Assembly (NCBI GenBank): GCA_950022295.1
Contig: OX465597.1
Span: 62,235,016 to 62,299,015 of the forward strand
Origin: Bromus sterilis
Lineage: Eukaryota; Streptophyta; Magnoliopsida; Poales; Poaceae
Direction of reading: 5' to 3'
Length of the DNA: 64,000 nt
A program made the translations under genes and the position numbers. The stretch's first letter is position 1. The number at the start of each line of letters is the position of its first letter. This document shows positions 1 through 11,643 of the stretch, piece after piece. The notes under the pieces are model-generated. The model saw only the letters and a program-made list of their open reading frames with translations. It was not told the origin of the DNA and ran no database searches.

Positions 1-832
1 CAACGCTCCCTCTTGGAGTCACTACCTACTACTTGGCCAAAGCAATAAACAGCAACGGAAAGCATGCAAGAATTACTTAGGAACAAAAATACATAAGATA
101 AGAACCAAATATATTACTCTATCACAATCTGAACATAATCTCATAGTCCATCAGATCCGATCAAACTCAACATAGCAATGGCAGAAATATTACAAAGGTG
201 CCTCGATCATGTAGGGCAGCTCACGAGGTCTAAACAATGAAGATCAAAGAGGGGAGGAGAACATCACATAGCTACTGATCACGGACCCATGGTCCAAGGA
301 AAACTACTCACGAGACATCCGGGGAGCATCCATGGTGGAGAGGAGACTCCCGGAGGTCAATCCTCCCTCCGGCAGGGTGCCGGGAAGAGGTCTTCTGGTG
401 CTCCCGATCTTCGGAAGCGTGGCGGCGGCGGAACAGAGGCGAGTTCGTGGAATAGGGTTCTTCTTCTGGAGTTTTCCCGTGACGGGGGATAAATAGGCGA
501 AGGGGGGCAGCCAGAGGTGGACCAGGGGCCCCAGGCGCCCCCCTGGCGCGGCCAGGGGTGGGGCCGCGCCGGGTGGCCGCCTGACCCCCTGGCTCCCCTC
601 TGGCCCCTCCCGGGCTCTTCTCGAAGCTTCCGTCACGCTGATTTTTTATCTGATTTTTCCCGAATTTTTCTGGCACTTTTTATATGGGGGAAAACTGAAA
701 CTGGGGTGCACTGAGTTAATAGGTTAGTCCAAATATGATCAAAAATGTATAAAAGTGTATCTAGATCATAGCAATATCAGACAAAACATGCATGAAGCAA
801 GCAGAAATTATCGATACGTTTTGGACGTATCA
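1..832 (-). repeat. A1 3' LTR, partial
   Basis: The inner end is at 832, where the plus strand reads GGACGTATCA, the complement of the LTR start TGATACGTCC. The stretch matches 5763-6315 of the 5' LTR and, reverse-complemented, A2's LTRs. The rest of the LTR lies before base 1. Short open frames inside it, such as 304-636, are not supported as genes. Confidence 0.85.
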
Positions 833-846
833 ACATCCCCAAGCTT
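833..846 (-). other. A1 polypurine tract
   Basis: Minus-strand AAGCTTGGGGATGT lies directly against the 3' LTR start. This is where plus-strand DNA synthesis is expected to be primed. The same tract sits at the same place in A2 and B. Confidence 0.7.
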
Positions 847-3525
847 AATTCCTGCTCGTCCTCGAGTAGGTAAATGATAACAAGCATAATTTATGTGGTG
901 ACATGCTAGCAACCATATAAGAACTTTGAAAAGTAAAGCAATCATGGCTAGAAATTCAATTCAAGTCATAACGGGCAAGAGTCTATATTAGCATTGAAAC
1001 AAGTAACAAAATAACAAAAGGTGCAAGAGCTCTCGCTGTCCGTGACTCGAATGTCTCCAAATGGTGTTTGCGTGCAAGAAAGGAGGATAGGGAATACGAG
1101 AGAAAAAAGTATTTTTGTTGAGAACTCAATCTACTAAAGTTTCACACTTGGTCCTCTTTGGAATCTTATCTTGACTCGTCCCCAGACCACTAGCCAGGTA
1201 CAAGTCAATTTGATCCACTCCTTTTCGATATTTTGACCACTCATGCAATGGATGAGCGTAAGCACGAGAGTTGACACTTAAGATTGCAAAGAGAGAAATA
1301 TGGTGGAGGAGGAAGACAAAAAGGATGAGAAAGGCTCACATCAATGAGGACAATCATAGGAAGAGATGCCAAATGATAGATATGATGTGAGGAGTAGGGA
1401 TTGCCATGCAACGGATGCACATACGAGCTAAGAAGCTCTCCAAACTATATGCAAAAAGATCATCTCTATGGAGTACAAGGATATAAACGGAGTACTAGTG
1501 TGGATCTCTCAAAAGGATAGTAGTGTTGCCCCTTTCTCTCTTTTTATTTCTTTTTCTCTTTTTTCTATTTTTTTCTATTTTTTTTGTGGCCTCAATGGCT
1601 CTTTCTATTTAACTCTCATTTGTCCTCTTTGGGATCTTTTATTGTGTCCACTTTGGGATCTTTTCCTCACTTAAGGGCAACACTCTATTTTACAAGAAGG
1701 TAAAGGAGATCTTTCACACTTTACAAGGTACTCAAAATCATAATGAAGATGTAACTATCATGATGTATGTCGCTGCCAGTGTAGCAGGAACATGTATGAC
1801 ATGAAGATCAAGTCATGAAGAGGTGGAAGTTGCATGGCAATGTAACTCGGAAAGGCTATGGAAATGCCTTGATAGGTAGGTATGGTGGCTTTTTTGAGGA
1901 AGGATAAAGGGAGGCTTATGATGACAGAGCGTATCATGCCAAGGGTTTGGATGTACCGGTGAAGGTGGACACCAACTCTCGGAGTGAGAAGAAGGCAATG
2001 CACGGTACGGGAAAGGCTAGCAAAATATGGGAAGGTGGAAGTGTCAACTCTCAATGCTTACATTAGTCTGAAGAACTCATGCACTTATTATCGGTAACTC
2101 TCAATCTAATGAGGAGGTTCATAAAGAGACAAGTACCCCGAGGAGGAGTGTATGGGGGTTTGGTTATCCTTGCGCATCCTCGACTCATGGTACGTGAGTG
2201 TACTCTAATATTCGACTCCTCAGAAGAGTAGTGATCTATCTAGTAGCTAGAGTTCTCAACTAGTTTTGTAGGTTTTGAAAATAAACACGGATTGCCCAAA
2301 ATACGACACCTATGACTAATAGGCAAGATCTCTTGACACCAAAATTCCAAACATTACTCACAACAATGCCTCAAAAGTATTGCAAGCTACTACTAAAATT
2401 AAATAGAAACCTCAATTACCTACTTTCAAGACAAAACACAACTCAGTGCAAAAACCAACTCTCTTAACAAGATAAACATGAAAACTAAAAAAGAGTTGCA
2501 GAAACAAACTAAACAAAAGCCAAAGCTCTTGCTAAAGACAAACTAAGACTAAAACTAAACATGGCAGTAGCTATGAAAAGATAAAGAACACACAACAGCA
2601 AAAAGATAGGCAGGGAAAAATCCTATGATGTGTTCTAGATTTTGAAAGTGGAGCGTGTCTCTCTCCAACACAAAGTAAGAAAGGATCTAACTTGTTATGA
2701 ACATCAATAAAAGCTAAATAAAACTAAAAACAAAACCTAAGAGGGAGACGCTGCAAGCATAGCACATAACGCATGAAGTGATAAAAATATAGTGAGACAA
2801 AGGACGAACTGATGATTGTTGATGGAGAAGGGGATGCACGGGGGCATCCCCAAGCTTAGATGCTTGAGTCTCCTTGAATATTTATTGGGGATGCATGGGG
2901 GCATCCCCAAGCTTGAGCGCTTGACACTCCTGGATCTTCTTTCATCGTCTTCCATCGCACACTTGAAAACTCCCTTCATACATAACTCATCATAAGCTGA
3001 TTAGAGAGGTTAGTACCCTTAATAAATATTGTTTCTCCACTGGATATAAAGATAATATTGAATATCTACTGTTTCTCAAGAGTTCCAAAAAGTTTTTGCA
3101 AAGAAAAAGCAAGCTTAAGGTTTGCAAAAGTAAGGAGAGACAAAACGTGGCAGAATCTGTGAAAAACAGAACAGCAGATAGTAAATAATTTTTTACGCGC
3201 ACTTCTGCAACTCAACTCAAAAAACTCAGAACATACGTAAGTTTCGTAATTGTATAGATCATACTGTGTAAAAATTTCAGCTCAAAAAGATGAACTTGGA
3301 TTTTTCTAGAATTTTTCTGGTCACGAGGACAGAATCTGTTTTCTGGACAGCATGTCACAACTTTTACTTCCCTTGCCGTAAGAGGCTATAACTTGGCACA
3401 AAGCTGAAAAATAAAGATACAATGATGTTGATACAGAAGTAACAATCATCAAGAAACAACAAAACAAAAAAAGAAACACGTAAATTCGTTGCGGGCTGCC
3501 TCCCGAAAGCGCTTCTTTAGAGCCA
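847..3525 (-). other. A1 non-coding internal region
   Basis: About 2.7 kb with no supportable gene. It includes a T-rich run near 1530-1590 and the duplicated GGGGATGC palindromes at 2825-2910. It is closely similar to 43421-46148 of B and to the matching part of A2, so this block is shared by families whose LTR centres differ. Confidence 0.7.
2825..2910. repeat. Duplicated polypurine-like palindrome, A1
   Basis: Two copies of a segment that reads AAGCTTGGGGATG on the minus strand, each followed by a GGGGATGC...GCATCCCC inverted repeat that could fold into a hairpin. The first 13 bases match the element's real polypurine tract at 833-846. Equivalent pairs occur in B (45529-45610) and A2, where the second copy is split by solo LTR G. 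Confidence 0.75.
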
Positions 3526-4845
3526 TTAGCTAGGCAAAAAGATTATAGAAGATGCTCTGACAAGAATAAGAATTTTGAAGCAAAAGGGAGCATCAAGAGA
3601 AAAATATGAAACACATTTAAGCCTAACCCACTTCCTATGCATAGGCATCTCGTAAGAAAATAAATCAAAGAAGCACAAAGTGACATGCATAGGAAGGTGG
3701 AACAAGAACAACTTCGAAAGTTTCAGTTTGGAGAGAGGTGTTTTTGTCACATGGAAGTTTCTATAACCAAACTTTCCTATCTCAAAATAATTTTCAGTAG
3801 CATCATGAACAATATCAAGAATATAACTATCACATAAATCATATTGTTCATGACCTACAAGCACACATGTATAGTTTTCAACACGGTCTTTAGGATCATA
3901 AAATAAATGCAACCCATCACATTGAGTTTTGATAAGAGAAAAATTCTCCGGAGTTGGAGATTTCAAAAGGACAATAGAACACTCAAGTGTGGGTGCAATA
4001 GCAAAAATTTCATGCTTAACATGAGGAACTATAGAAAGTTCATCTCCGTAAGCATCATCCATGGTGGCATCACGACCATAAGCATAGAAGGCATCAACTT
4101 CATCAAAAAGGGATATTTCAAAAGAATCCATAGGATCATAACACTCATATAAGGTACTCCCTCCGTCCCATAATATAGTAACATTTCTTGAGCTAGAAAC
4201 GTTACTATATTATGGGATGGAGGGAGTAAGATTCAAAGAGTTACTCTCATTAGAAGGTAGACATGGATGGATCCATTCTTCCTCCTTTTGTTCGTCACTC
4301 TCCTCCTCTTTTTCATCCAAGGAGCTTTCAGGTTCATAAATTTATTCTTCCATAGAGTCCTGCAAATCATTAGTCTCTTCCTTTGGGGGAGAGATTCTCT
4401 CAAGATGATCAGTAATGTAATAATTTGCATCGTAATTTTCCAAACAATAGTTAAGTATAGCAAGACTCTCAAATTTGTAAGGGGCGTCATCAATATTTTC
4501 AAGAAAAGAAGTAATTTCATAGGCACCCTTAAAAGCAACAAATTCTTCTATTTGTTTTGCATCATAAAAAACATAATTTCCCTTAGCATAAGAAGCTAAG
4601 GTTTCATCCTCATTGTACTCACATTGGAAAGCAAGGTGTTTGTGCCTCATAAAGCAACAAGATTCATCCCTGCAGAAAGATATATTATATATTGAGCACA
4701 AGTTTTTAGCATACTCATACGATTGATGTATGAGTCTCCATAAGTGTATCCCTTTTTGAGACAAGCGGTATTCCTTGTAATATTATTGTTGATCCTCGGT
4801 GAATCCTCCATGCCAATAAGATCTAGTTTCAAAGAAGTTAGACAT
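3526..4845 (-). pseudogene. A1 conserved ORF of unknown function, broken
   Basis: This is the copy of the A-family ORF, read from an ATG at 4843-4845 (MSNFFET...) down to 3526. It is interrupted by an in-frame stop near 4782 and by the MITE at 4157-4226. Open pieces are 4342-4764 and 3526-4131. The C-terminal half holds the block also seen in A2 and B: an LCDSYI motif, then HDATENYFE, a YRNF motif, a leucine-rich hydrophobic stretch and PMHRKWVRLK. The part before it is acidic. I recognise no known domain. Position after the primer site corresponds to a gag position, but it shows no zinc knuckle or gag-like motif. Confidence 0.65.
4157..4226. mobile_element. Stowaway-type MITE, 70 bp
   Basis: Terminal inverted repeats of about 25 bp begin CTCCCTCCGTCCCATAATAT and are flanked by TA on both sides (4155-4156 and 4227-4228). 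A2 carries the empty site near 27643-27650, where one TA is present and the MITE is absent, so both the boundaries and the TA duplication are directly supported. Stowaway MITEs are non-autonomous and moved by mariner-type transposases. It splits the A1 ORF. Confidence 0.93.
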
Positions 4846-4992
4846 TGATTCGCAAGTAAGGAACTAGACATACTATATATTTTTTTTGATTTTTGATAAA
4901 GGACACAAAGAAAAAAACTGAAAGATAAACTAACAAGAATAAAAAACAAAGGTAAAGGGTAGTGTGCAACTCCCCTATCTTAGCACTCGGAG

Positions 4993-5010
4993 TCCCCGGC
5001 AACGGCGCCA
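4993..5010 (-). other. A1 primer binding site (tRNA-Asp type)
   Basis: Minus-strand TGGCGCCGTTGCCGGGGA, the plant tRNA-Asp type primer site, 11 bases inside the 5' LTR edge at 5022. It fixes the element's orientation. Confidence 0.85.
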
Positions 5011-5021
5011 TAAAACTTGCT

Positions 5022-6315
5022 TGATGGCTTCTCGCCCCTTTGTTGGTTTCCCCAAGTGTAAGGTTGAGATGTAGTCCAGCAGCAGTTTTCCCTCGATGAA
5101 GATACCAAGGTTTTTCTCCAGCAGGACTCCAGAGATGATAAGTAGGTGTCAGCGGCGCAACTGACACGGACCTGCACACGGACAAAGATAACTTTTTTCC
5201 CAACTAAGTTCAGAGAGGTTGTCAATCTCTCCGGTCTTGTTGTTTACAAAGGATAAAATGCAAGGGATAATGATAGCAAATAAAAGCGGTAAAGTAAATG
5301 TAGAGTGGAAACAGTGATAAGGATATGGACCGGCATACGTGATGTTCGCTAGTGATTTCTCTCTCCCAAAAGACGATAAAATTGCTATGCGAGGTAAACA
5401 AATTACAGAAAGGCAATTGACAGGATTATGAACGCACCGCAATGCTAACTATGCAACAAAAGAAAGGAAGAGGTTCAAAAGCACGGGCAGTACGCCAAAG
5501 TAAGTAGACCGAAATCCATCTGCATCTACTACTAATCATCCACCTTGAGATATCTATCCAGAACATCTCGCTGGTATTAAGTTGCGAGCCCCACCCAAAG
5601 TGTAAACCCAAAGCAACAGACAACTGCATTAAAAAGAACTTTGCGTAAAGTAAACAATCCTTGTGACCGCGGTTACAAGCACCGTTGTTTTCTCCCTTGT
5701 GGCAACAATACATCCCCTAGACTCATGTTTCTGTCACTCAAGCATGTCATCGGGGAGGCATGAACCCACAATCTAGCACAACGCTCCCTCTTGGAGTCAC
5801 TACCTACTACTTGGCCAAAGCAATAAACAGCAACGGAAAGCATGCAAGAATTACTTAGGAAAAAAAATACATAAGATAAGAACCAAATATATTACTCTAT
5901 CACAATCTAAACATAATCTCATAATCCATCAGATCCGATCAAACTCAACATAGCAATGGCAGAAATATTACAAAGGTGCCTCGATCATGTAGGGCAGCTC
6001 ACGAGGTCTAAACAATGAAGATCAAAGAGGGGAGGAGAACATCACATAGCTACTGATCACGGACCCATGGTCCAAGGAAAAATACTCACGATACATCCGG
6101 GGAGCATCCATGGTGGAGAGGAGACTCCCGGAGGTCAATCCTCCCTCCGGCAGGGTGCCGGGAAGAGGTCTTCTGGTGCTCCCGATCTTCGGAAGCGCGG
6201 CGGCGGCGGAACAAAGGCGAGTTCGTGGAATAGGGTTCTTCTTCTGGAGTTTTCCCGTGACGGGGGGTAAATAGGCGAAGGGGGGTAGCCAGAGGTGGAC
6301 CAGGGGCCCCAGGCG
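5022..6315 (-). repeat. A1 5' LTR, truncated
   Basis: Inner edge TGATGGCTTC at 5022 beside the primer site. It matches 1-535 and A2's LTRs but stops at 6315, where Copia sequence begins. About 300 bases of its outer end, including the TGATACGTC start, are missing. Confidence 0.85.
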
Positions 6316-6885
6316 ACACGTGGCACGTGGCACGGTCGAAACACTCACTCTCTTTCTTCAGGCGAACTGCACTGGAAGTTTCCTGACTCCTCAACCGAAG
6401 ACAAATTCCTCAGTGTCCTGAAGAACATCGTCTCAGACACCCGAGGAATTGAGCTTCTACTGCAGGAGATTTCTCTAGGTTATCTTCAGGATTTCTAATT
6501 GAGCACTTCCTCAGAAATACAGAACTCATTTTCCTCAACCTCTCCGACAGTGCGATATTTTCCTACGACTCAAGAAGTATAAAAAATCTTTGCGAAGACT
6601 ATGCTTCAACTTCGTCTTCAGCGCGAACGTCTTCAGGATCTTGTACAGCTTCAGCTTCAGCCGAACGCTTCAGGATCCTGATTCCTCAGAATTTCGCACA
6701 ACTTCAGTCTTCAGGAAACACACCGATTTCTTCCATGTCCTCAACATTTTGGGGGGTCGACAACGGTGGTTAACCTCATCCTCAGGGACTGTTTTCCTGT
6801 GTATACTTCACAAACACATCAGTCCCTTAACCGTTTTGTCATTAAATACTCCAAAACCTCAAAGGGGGCACTAGATGCACTTACA
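6316..6885 (-). repeat. E 3' LTR, truncated
   Basis: It matches the part of E's right LTR from about 24814 to 25378. The inner edge is at 6885 (minus strand TGTAAGTGCATCTAGTGCC). The outer part, including the TATA region seen at 24699-24708, is lost at the junction with A1. By eye I count about 14 mismatches in the first 300 bases against the other LTR. Confidence 0.85.
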
Positions 6886-6900
6886 ATCTCCCCCTTTTTG
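6886..6900 (-). other. E polypurine tract
   Basis: Minus-strand AAAAAGGGGGAGAT directly abuts the 3' LTR start, the expected plus-strand priming site. Confidence 0.85.
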
Positions 6901-7378
6901 GTGATTTGATGACAATCAGGTCAAAGCTTCAACGGGATAAAATAAGTAATTTTGAGGAATTAAAAACTTTGAAGAAAAATATCCATCATTTTCGGATATA
7001 GAGATGCTCCCCCTGAGGATATGCATGTTTTGAAGACTTGGTAGAATATTTTTGAAAACATAAGGAGCTCCCCCTATATCCTGGATTATTTGAAACAGTG
7101 CAACATATGAAATATCTGAGAAGTCAATAATAGCACTGAGTAAAGTGGTTGCTGAGGAATATCATGAGTAATAGATAAAATTAAAAGTATCAGAAACCAC
7201 ACAAAATATCAGTATACAACTCATTACAAAAATGATCTGAAGAACGAGAGTTGTAACTGAGGAACCCCAAGAAACCCCATTTGAAGACTACTAAATTTGT
7301 CCCCCTTTGTCATTAAAGAAAAAAAGGAGAGACTATAGCTAACGTTCCAAAAGTAGTGCCTCAGGGCTGAGCATCAGG
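6901..7378 (-). other. E 3' untranslated region
   Basis: About 480 bases between the end of the envelope-like frame and the polypurine tract. It is AT-rich with no supportable gene. Confidence 0.6.
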
Positions 7379-7443
7379 TCAAAGGCACGCCGTTGCAGTG
7401 TGAGGACAAGCCGCAGTGTCTTCAAGTTCTTCAGGGGAGAATT
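7379..7443 (-). pseudogene. C-terminal tail of E envelope-like ORF
   Basis: When F is mentally removed, the minus-strand frame open at 14182-14345 continues here for about 20 codons and ends in TGA near 7379. The GAATT target duplication (7439-7443 and 14182-14186) lies at the break. This tail shows that F cut the ORF very close to its natural end. Confidence 0.65.
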
Positions 7444-7789
7444 TGTTGACACCCATTTTTGGAAAGACAATTAACCTATATAATATGACCTCAAATGAAT
7501 AAGTGCTTTACATGAAAAAGTTGGGTATTGTTGATGTGAACAACTTTGTAGTTCGAGACATGATCATTCGATTTCATCTCAACGGCCGAAACTATGTTTG
7601 AAGCAATAAGATCCTGCCATTCGGAGTACTATTCTGCCAATCAGGCCCTCAAGACATCCTCAAATAGGAAAAATTTCTACATAGGCCGGCTTCGTCTCAT
7701 CGAACCGGTCGATTTTGATATTTGAAACGTCCTAATCCGAGTTCGTATGAAGAAGTTATGGCCAAAACAGTGCGCTGCTGAAAAATCTG

Positions 7790-7982
7790 GTCGGACCGTC
7801 CGGACTTCAAGTCGGACCGTCCGGGCTAAGGTCGGACCGTCCGACCCCGAAGTCGGACCGTCCGACCCGAGGACCCCGAGTACAGAAAGATTTTGACCTA
7901 TAGGTCGGACCGTCCGACCTTGACGTCGGACCGTTCGACCCTACAGTCCGGACCGTCCGGGATTAAGTCCGGACGTCCGACC
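7790..7982. repeat. GTCGGACCGTCC array in F 5' LTR
   Basis: Eight degenerate units of GTCGGACCGTCCG, each almost self-complementary around a central C, spaced irregularly by 4 to 40 bases. The array ends about 75 bases before the TATA box, so an upstream regulatory role is plausible (inference). Confidence 0.85.
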
Positions 7983-8056
7983 CCCCGATTATTGCGGGGT
8001 TTTGGCAGTTTTGACGCGAATCTGAGCGCTTTTCTTGCATGGAAAGTCCAACCCCC

Positions 8057-8066
8057 TCATAAATAG
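8057..8066 (+). promoter_or_regulatory. F LTR TATA box
   Basis: TCATAAATAG in the 5' LTR, conserved in the 3' LTR at 13825-13834. A CT-rich, leader-like stretch follows. Transcription would start roughly 30 bases downstream. Confidence 0.65.
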
Positions 8067-8420
8067 ATGAGGTGATGGCCGATTGAAACAACACACAATC
8101 GAACAAACATATCTACACTTCCAAACCCTAATTTTATCTCTCTCCCTTGTATCTTTCTTCTCGTTCTTCGTTCGTTCTTGTTCTTGCAGGGCAACGATCC
8201 ACGAGGCTCTTGGGGCGATCAGGTCGACCTAGGGAAGCCCATAGCCGCCGTTCTCCCTGAAGGGGTCCCTCCTGGGAGCGCGGGGTTTCGAGTCTTCAAA
8301 AGCGTCCGCCGATTGTCTTGCATATCGCGCTACTGGACGGATCTCCTTCGACGTGAGCTGCGGTGTATCACCCCCGGCGTCGAGGGTACACGTGACGTGT
8401 TCGTGTGTCAACACACTTTT

Positions 8421-8438
8421 TGGCGACTCCGCTGGGGA
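8421..8438 (+). other. F candidate primer binding site
   Basis: TGGCGACTCCGCTGGGGA, 7 bases after the LTR end. It has the TGG start expected of a tRNA 3' end complement. I could not assign the tRNA with certainty. Confidence 0.6.
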
Positions 8439-8629
8439 AGAAGCTTTGAACGGTCTCCGGCCCATTCTTGCTACGAAAAGATCATCATCAAGGATTTGCT
8501 ATCTACGAAGGTAATATGAATACTCAATCCCCTCATGTAGATGCAAATAGCTCATATGGTGTTTCTAGATCGTTCAATGAATATACTATATCGGCTAACC
8601 CTTGTTCTGTCAATTATACATCTAATTAG

Positions 8630-11600
8630 ATGCAAGGGCCAATTGAAAGTAATTTGCATGCTTCGACTTCTTATGATACTAGTAACATGCACCGTATGTA
8701 TTCCAATTCTCATGCATCGGCAACCCCAGAAATCCATATGCCGATGAACAACATGATGAGCTCGGTTGATAGAGTTGAAACACCCCATGTAGGAACTTTC
8801 AATAACATGCAACAAAGTGTTTCACCTTTTTATTCATCGTCACCTAACTTGCAATATGTTAATCCAAATATGCCGATGGATAGGGGAATTGGCCATGCTA
8901 GCACTGGTTATTCGGCCAATTACCATCAACCATCATATGCTACAACTCATGCTACTAATCTGTCAGTGCCATATGCAACTGTTGATACTCATAATTCGGC
9001 TCCAAACCCTCATGGTTATAGCCAAATAAGTGACCAATCTACAGGAGCATACATACCTTCATCTAAAGTTGCTACTGAGGTAGCTGTGTTAGAAAGGAAG
9101 AAAACCCAAAATGACAAGATTAGTGATATTTGTATGGAATTATATCTTAGTGGTTTGTCTCCTGACTATAATGCAATAAAAGCTAAAGTTTTGCAAGAAT
9201 ATGAATCATTGCCAATATATAGGTTATGCCAGTAAAAATATAGTTCCACACCAATGCATATGTCTTCTCCTATTGCTCCAGCATACTATATACCCCCTAT
9301 ACAATTGCAAAGTTTCGGCAACACTCAAGTTCCAATGCCTAAAGAGTCTGAAAGTATTTGAGGGCAATCTTACCCGGAGTGGGCTGAGATTGAGAAAAAT
9401 CTTAAAGCTAATGGCATTGGGGGGCAATCTTGTCCAGGGTGGGATGAGCTTGAGAAGAAGCTTAAAGCTAAATCGGCTTCTCGCCGTTTGGAGCAAATAG
9501 AAAAAGAATTGGCTCAAAGAAAAGAAGTCTTGCCAATTGATGAAAAAGTGATGGCTCGAAGGTTGAAAGTTCTTCGGCTGGGAAAGCCGAATCAAATAGT
9601 GTGTGTTCCGAATCCATCAAATCCAAAGAGGCAAGCACCATTGAGAAAGGGCATGGCGAGCACATAACAACCGTGCTTTATTTTTCTGAAGCTAAGGGAA
9701 CCTATTTTCTGCCCTTTGAGTTCCATGCCACAGAAATTGATGAGCATCAAGAACAAAGTGATATGGCCGAACAAAGTTTGGTTAATGATGAACATCAAGA
9801 ACACAAGCGTGCAGCTGAGAAAAGTTCACGTGACAATCATTCGAGTGATGAAGCATGGAACAAAGAAAAAGATGAGGACAAGACGTTGGAGAGTCATCCA
9901 AAATTGGAACAATCTATTATTCAATTCACGCAACCATCATGCTCTCCCAACGCGTATGAAAAGGTATGTCTAGAAAGTAATTTATCTATTTTCAGATTTG
10001 GTCATAATTTTATTATTGATGCAACTATTAGCAAAATTCTTATAACAAATCTTGAGAGACCAATGAAGAAGGATAATTTATTTGTTAGCAATACAATTAT
10101 AACAAAGCATATCGGTCAACACATTGTGCTACTTAGAGAGACCGGTAGTGACTTATTATTAAAGAAAAAGTTTTCCCATTGTTTCATTTAAAGTTTATAT
10201 ATACCTGGATAGCTTTGCTTATTTTATACTTGGCTTGCATTTGGTCTCGATTGAGGCATATATGCTATAACAGTTTTGATTTCAGAAATGTAAAGCCAAG
10301 GTTTGAATTTTCCAAGAAAACCGATGGTAGTATAATTTCTTATTCAAAGTCATCGGAGATGGGGTGCAAAACACAGTGCATAGACGAATGGGGTGATGCG
10401 AAATTTGAACCATTCGTTTGCTTACTTCCAAAGCCGTTCTCGCACCAAGATCGGCTAGAAAACAAAGTGATTACCTTCGATTCAAATATGTGTGATCAGA
10501 TCTTTGATTTATTGCTGAAGAATGATTATATTAGAATTCTTGATCTCCATGTTAAGCCATCAATCCAAGGACGAATGTATTGTAAGTTACATGATTCGTT
10601 CAAGCATAATTTTGAGGATTGCAATATGTTTCGTCAAATAGTTAAATCGGCTATTGATAGTGGACGACTGAAACTTGTTAAAACACCAAGGGATCATCAT
10701 GCTATTCCTATTGGTCCTGATGGCAAAAAGTTTTTGCATCGGTTGCTTCAAGCCGATTCATTTAGGGACAAGAAGGTAAAAACTGCAGGTGATGGGATCA
10801 AGCTTTCAAGGACACAAATTATTCCTGAGCGCAATGATGATATTCTTGAGGGCGAGAATTCTGTCAAAGTTACAATGAAGACGCCAAGCACTGGGGGGAA
10901 GCAAGCAAATCCAAAGATCGATGCAAGGAAAACCAAAGAGAGAAAAGGCCGAGATAAGCACAAGGTGAGAAATCAAAGGTCACTTTCGCGCAACTATTGG
11001 AAAAATATCAGAAGATATGTGAGGAGAAAATTGCTCATTGGCCAAGTAATTCAAAAGCATCAAGATCACCCCCTAGGAGAAAATCTGACTGGTATTGGCA
11101 AAGTGATAATTTCAATACATCATACGCATATCCTTATTTTGAGCCGCCAGTACCAGCGTCATGGGTACCTCCCTATGCTTATATGAATCAATATCCATCA
11201 CGGGACAGGTATAATTCTAGGGCACATTATCCATCTTATTTTGAACCATCTCATCAAGATTATGCGGCTCCAAGAAGGTCCACATTCGATGAACAATTGC
11301 ATAACAAAGACCGTTTCAATCGAAAGGAATCGGTCCGGAGCTCAAGGAAAAAGAAGGAGGTGGTCAAGCAAGTATATCGTGTCAAAAAGGATGGTCGTAA
11401 GTGTGCCACTTCATATTTAGTTTCAAATGATGAAGAGCCAATTAAAGCATTGACATTGGCTACTAAAGGCAAAGACGTGGAGCAAGCAAATGTTTAGAAT
11501 CAAGATGCCAAATCTGAACAGAAGGAGCTGAGAGTGCACAAGATCAAAAATGAATTACCACTGCTTGAAAAAGAATCACAATCTAGATGTCCACTCGGTT

Positions 11601-11643
11601 TATCATATTGGCAGAAGAAGAAATTGCAAAAACTGAGTGCACG
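8630..11643 (+). pseudogene. F gag-like polyprotein, decayed
   Basis: A chain of overlapping open pieces (8630-9235, continuing in frame past stops at 9233 and near 9360 to 9667; then 9601-10191, 10179-11186 and 10997-11497). The first part is rich in Ser, Asn, His and Met. Around 9363-9480 a motif of about 22 residues, GGQS.P.W.E.EK.LKA, occurs twice in tandem. The third piece holds CKLHDSFKHNFEDC near 10580-10620, which resembles the Cys/His segment before protease in plant Gypsy gag proteins. The end reads like the gag-protease linker (CPLGLSYWQKKKLQ). Frameshifts and stops make it non-functional. Confidence 0.6.

Larger units (their letters stand above)
1..6315 (-). mobile_element. A1: non-autonomous Gypsy LTR retrotransposon, truncated
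   Basis: Read on the minus strand the order is 5' LTR (5022-6315, cut off at its outer end), tRNA-Asp type primer site, one ORF, a long non-coding stretch, polypurine tract and 3' LTR (1-832, running off the window). No protease, RT, RNase H or integrase is visible, so it would depend on another element's enzymes. It matches A2 at 25379-36845 through most of its length, in the opposite orientation. Its 5' LTR ends abruptly against Copia element E at 6315/6316. Superfamily is inferred from the primer site and LTR ends; the family name is unknown to me. Confidence 0.85.
7444..8413 (+). repeat. F 5' LTR
   Basis: It runs from TGTTGACACC to GTGTCAACA and pairs with 13221-14181. It contains the GTCGGACCGTCC array, a TATA box and a CT-rich leader near 8130-8190. 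About 16 mismatches in the first 190 bases against the 3' LTR, by eye. Confidence 0.92.

Noticed and set aside
7790..7982. Subterminal repeats of a CACTA DNA transposon
   Set aside because: The flanking sequences are LTRs with TG...CA ends, a primer site, a polypurine tract and a 5-bp duplication.
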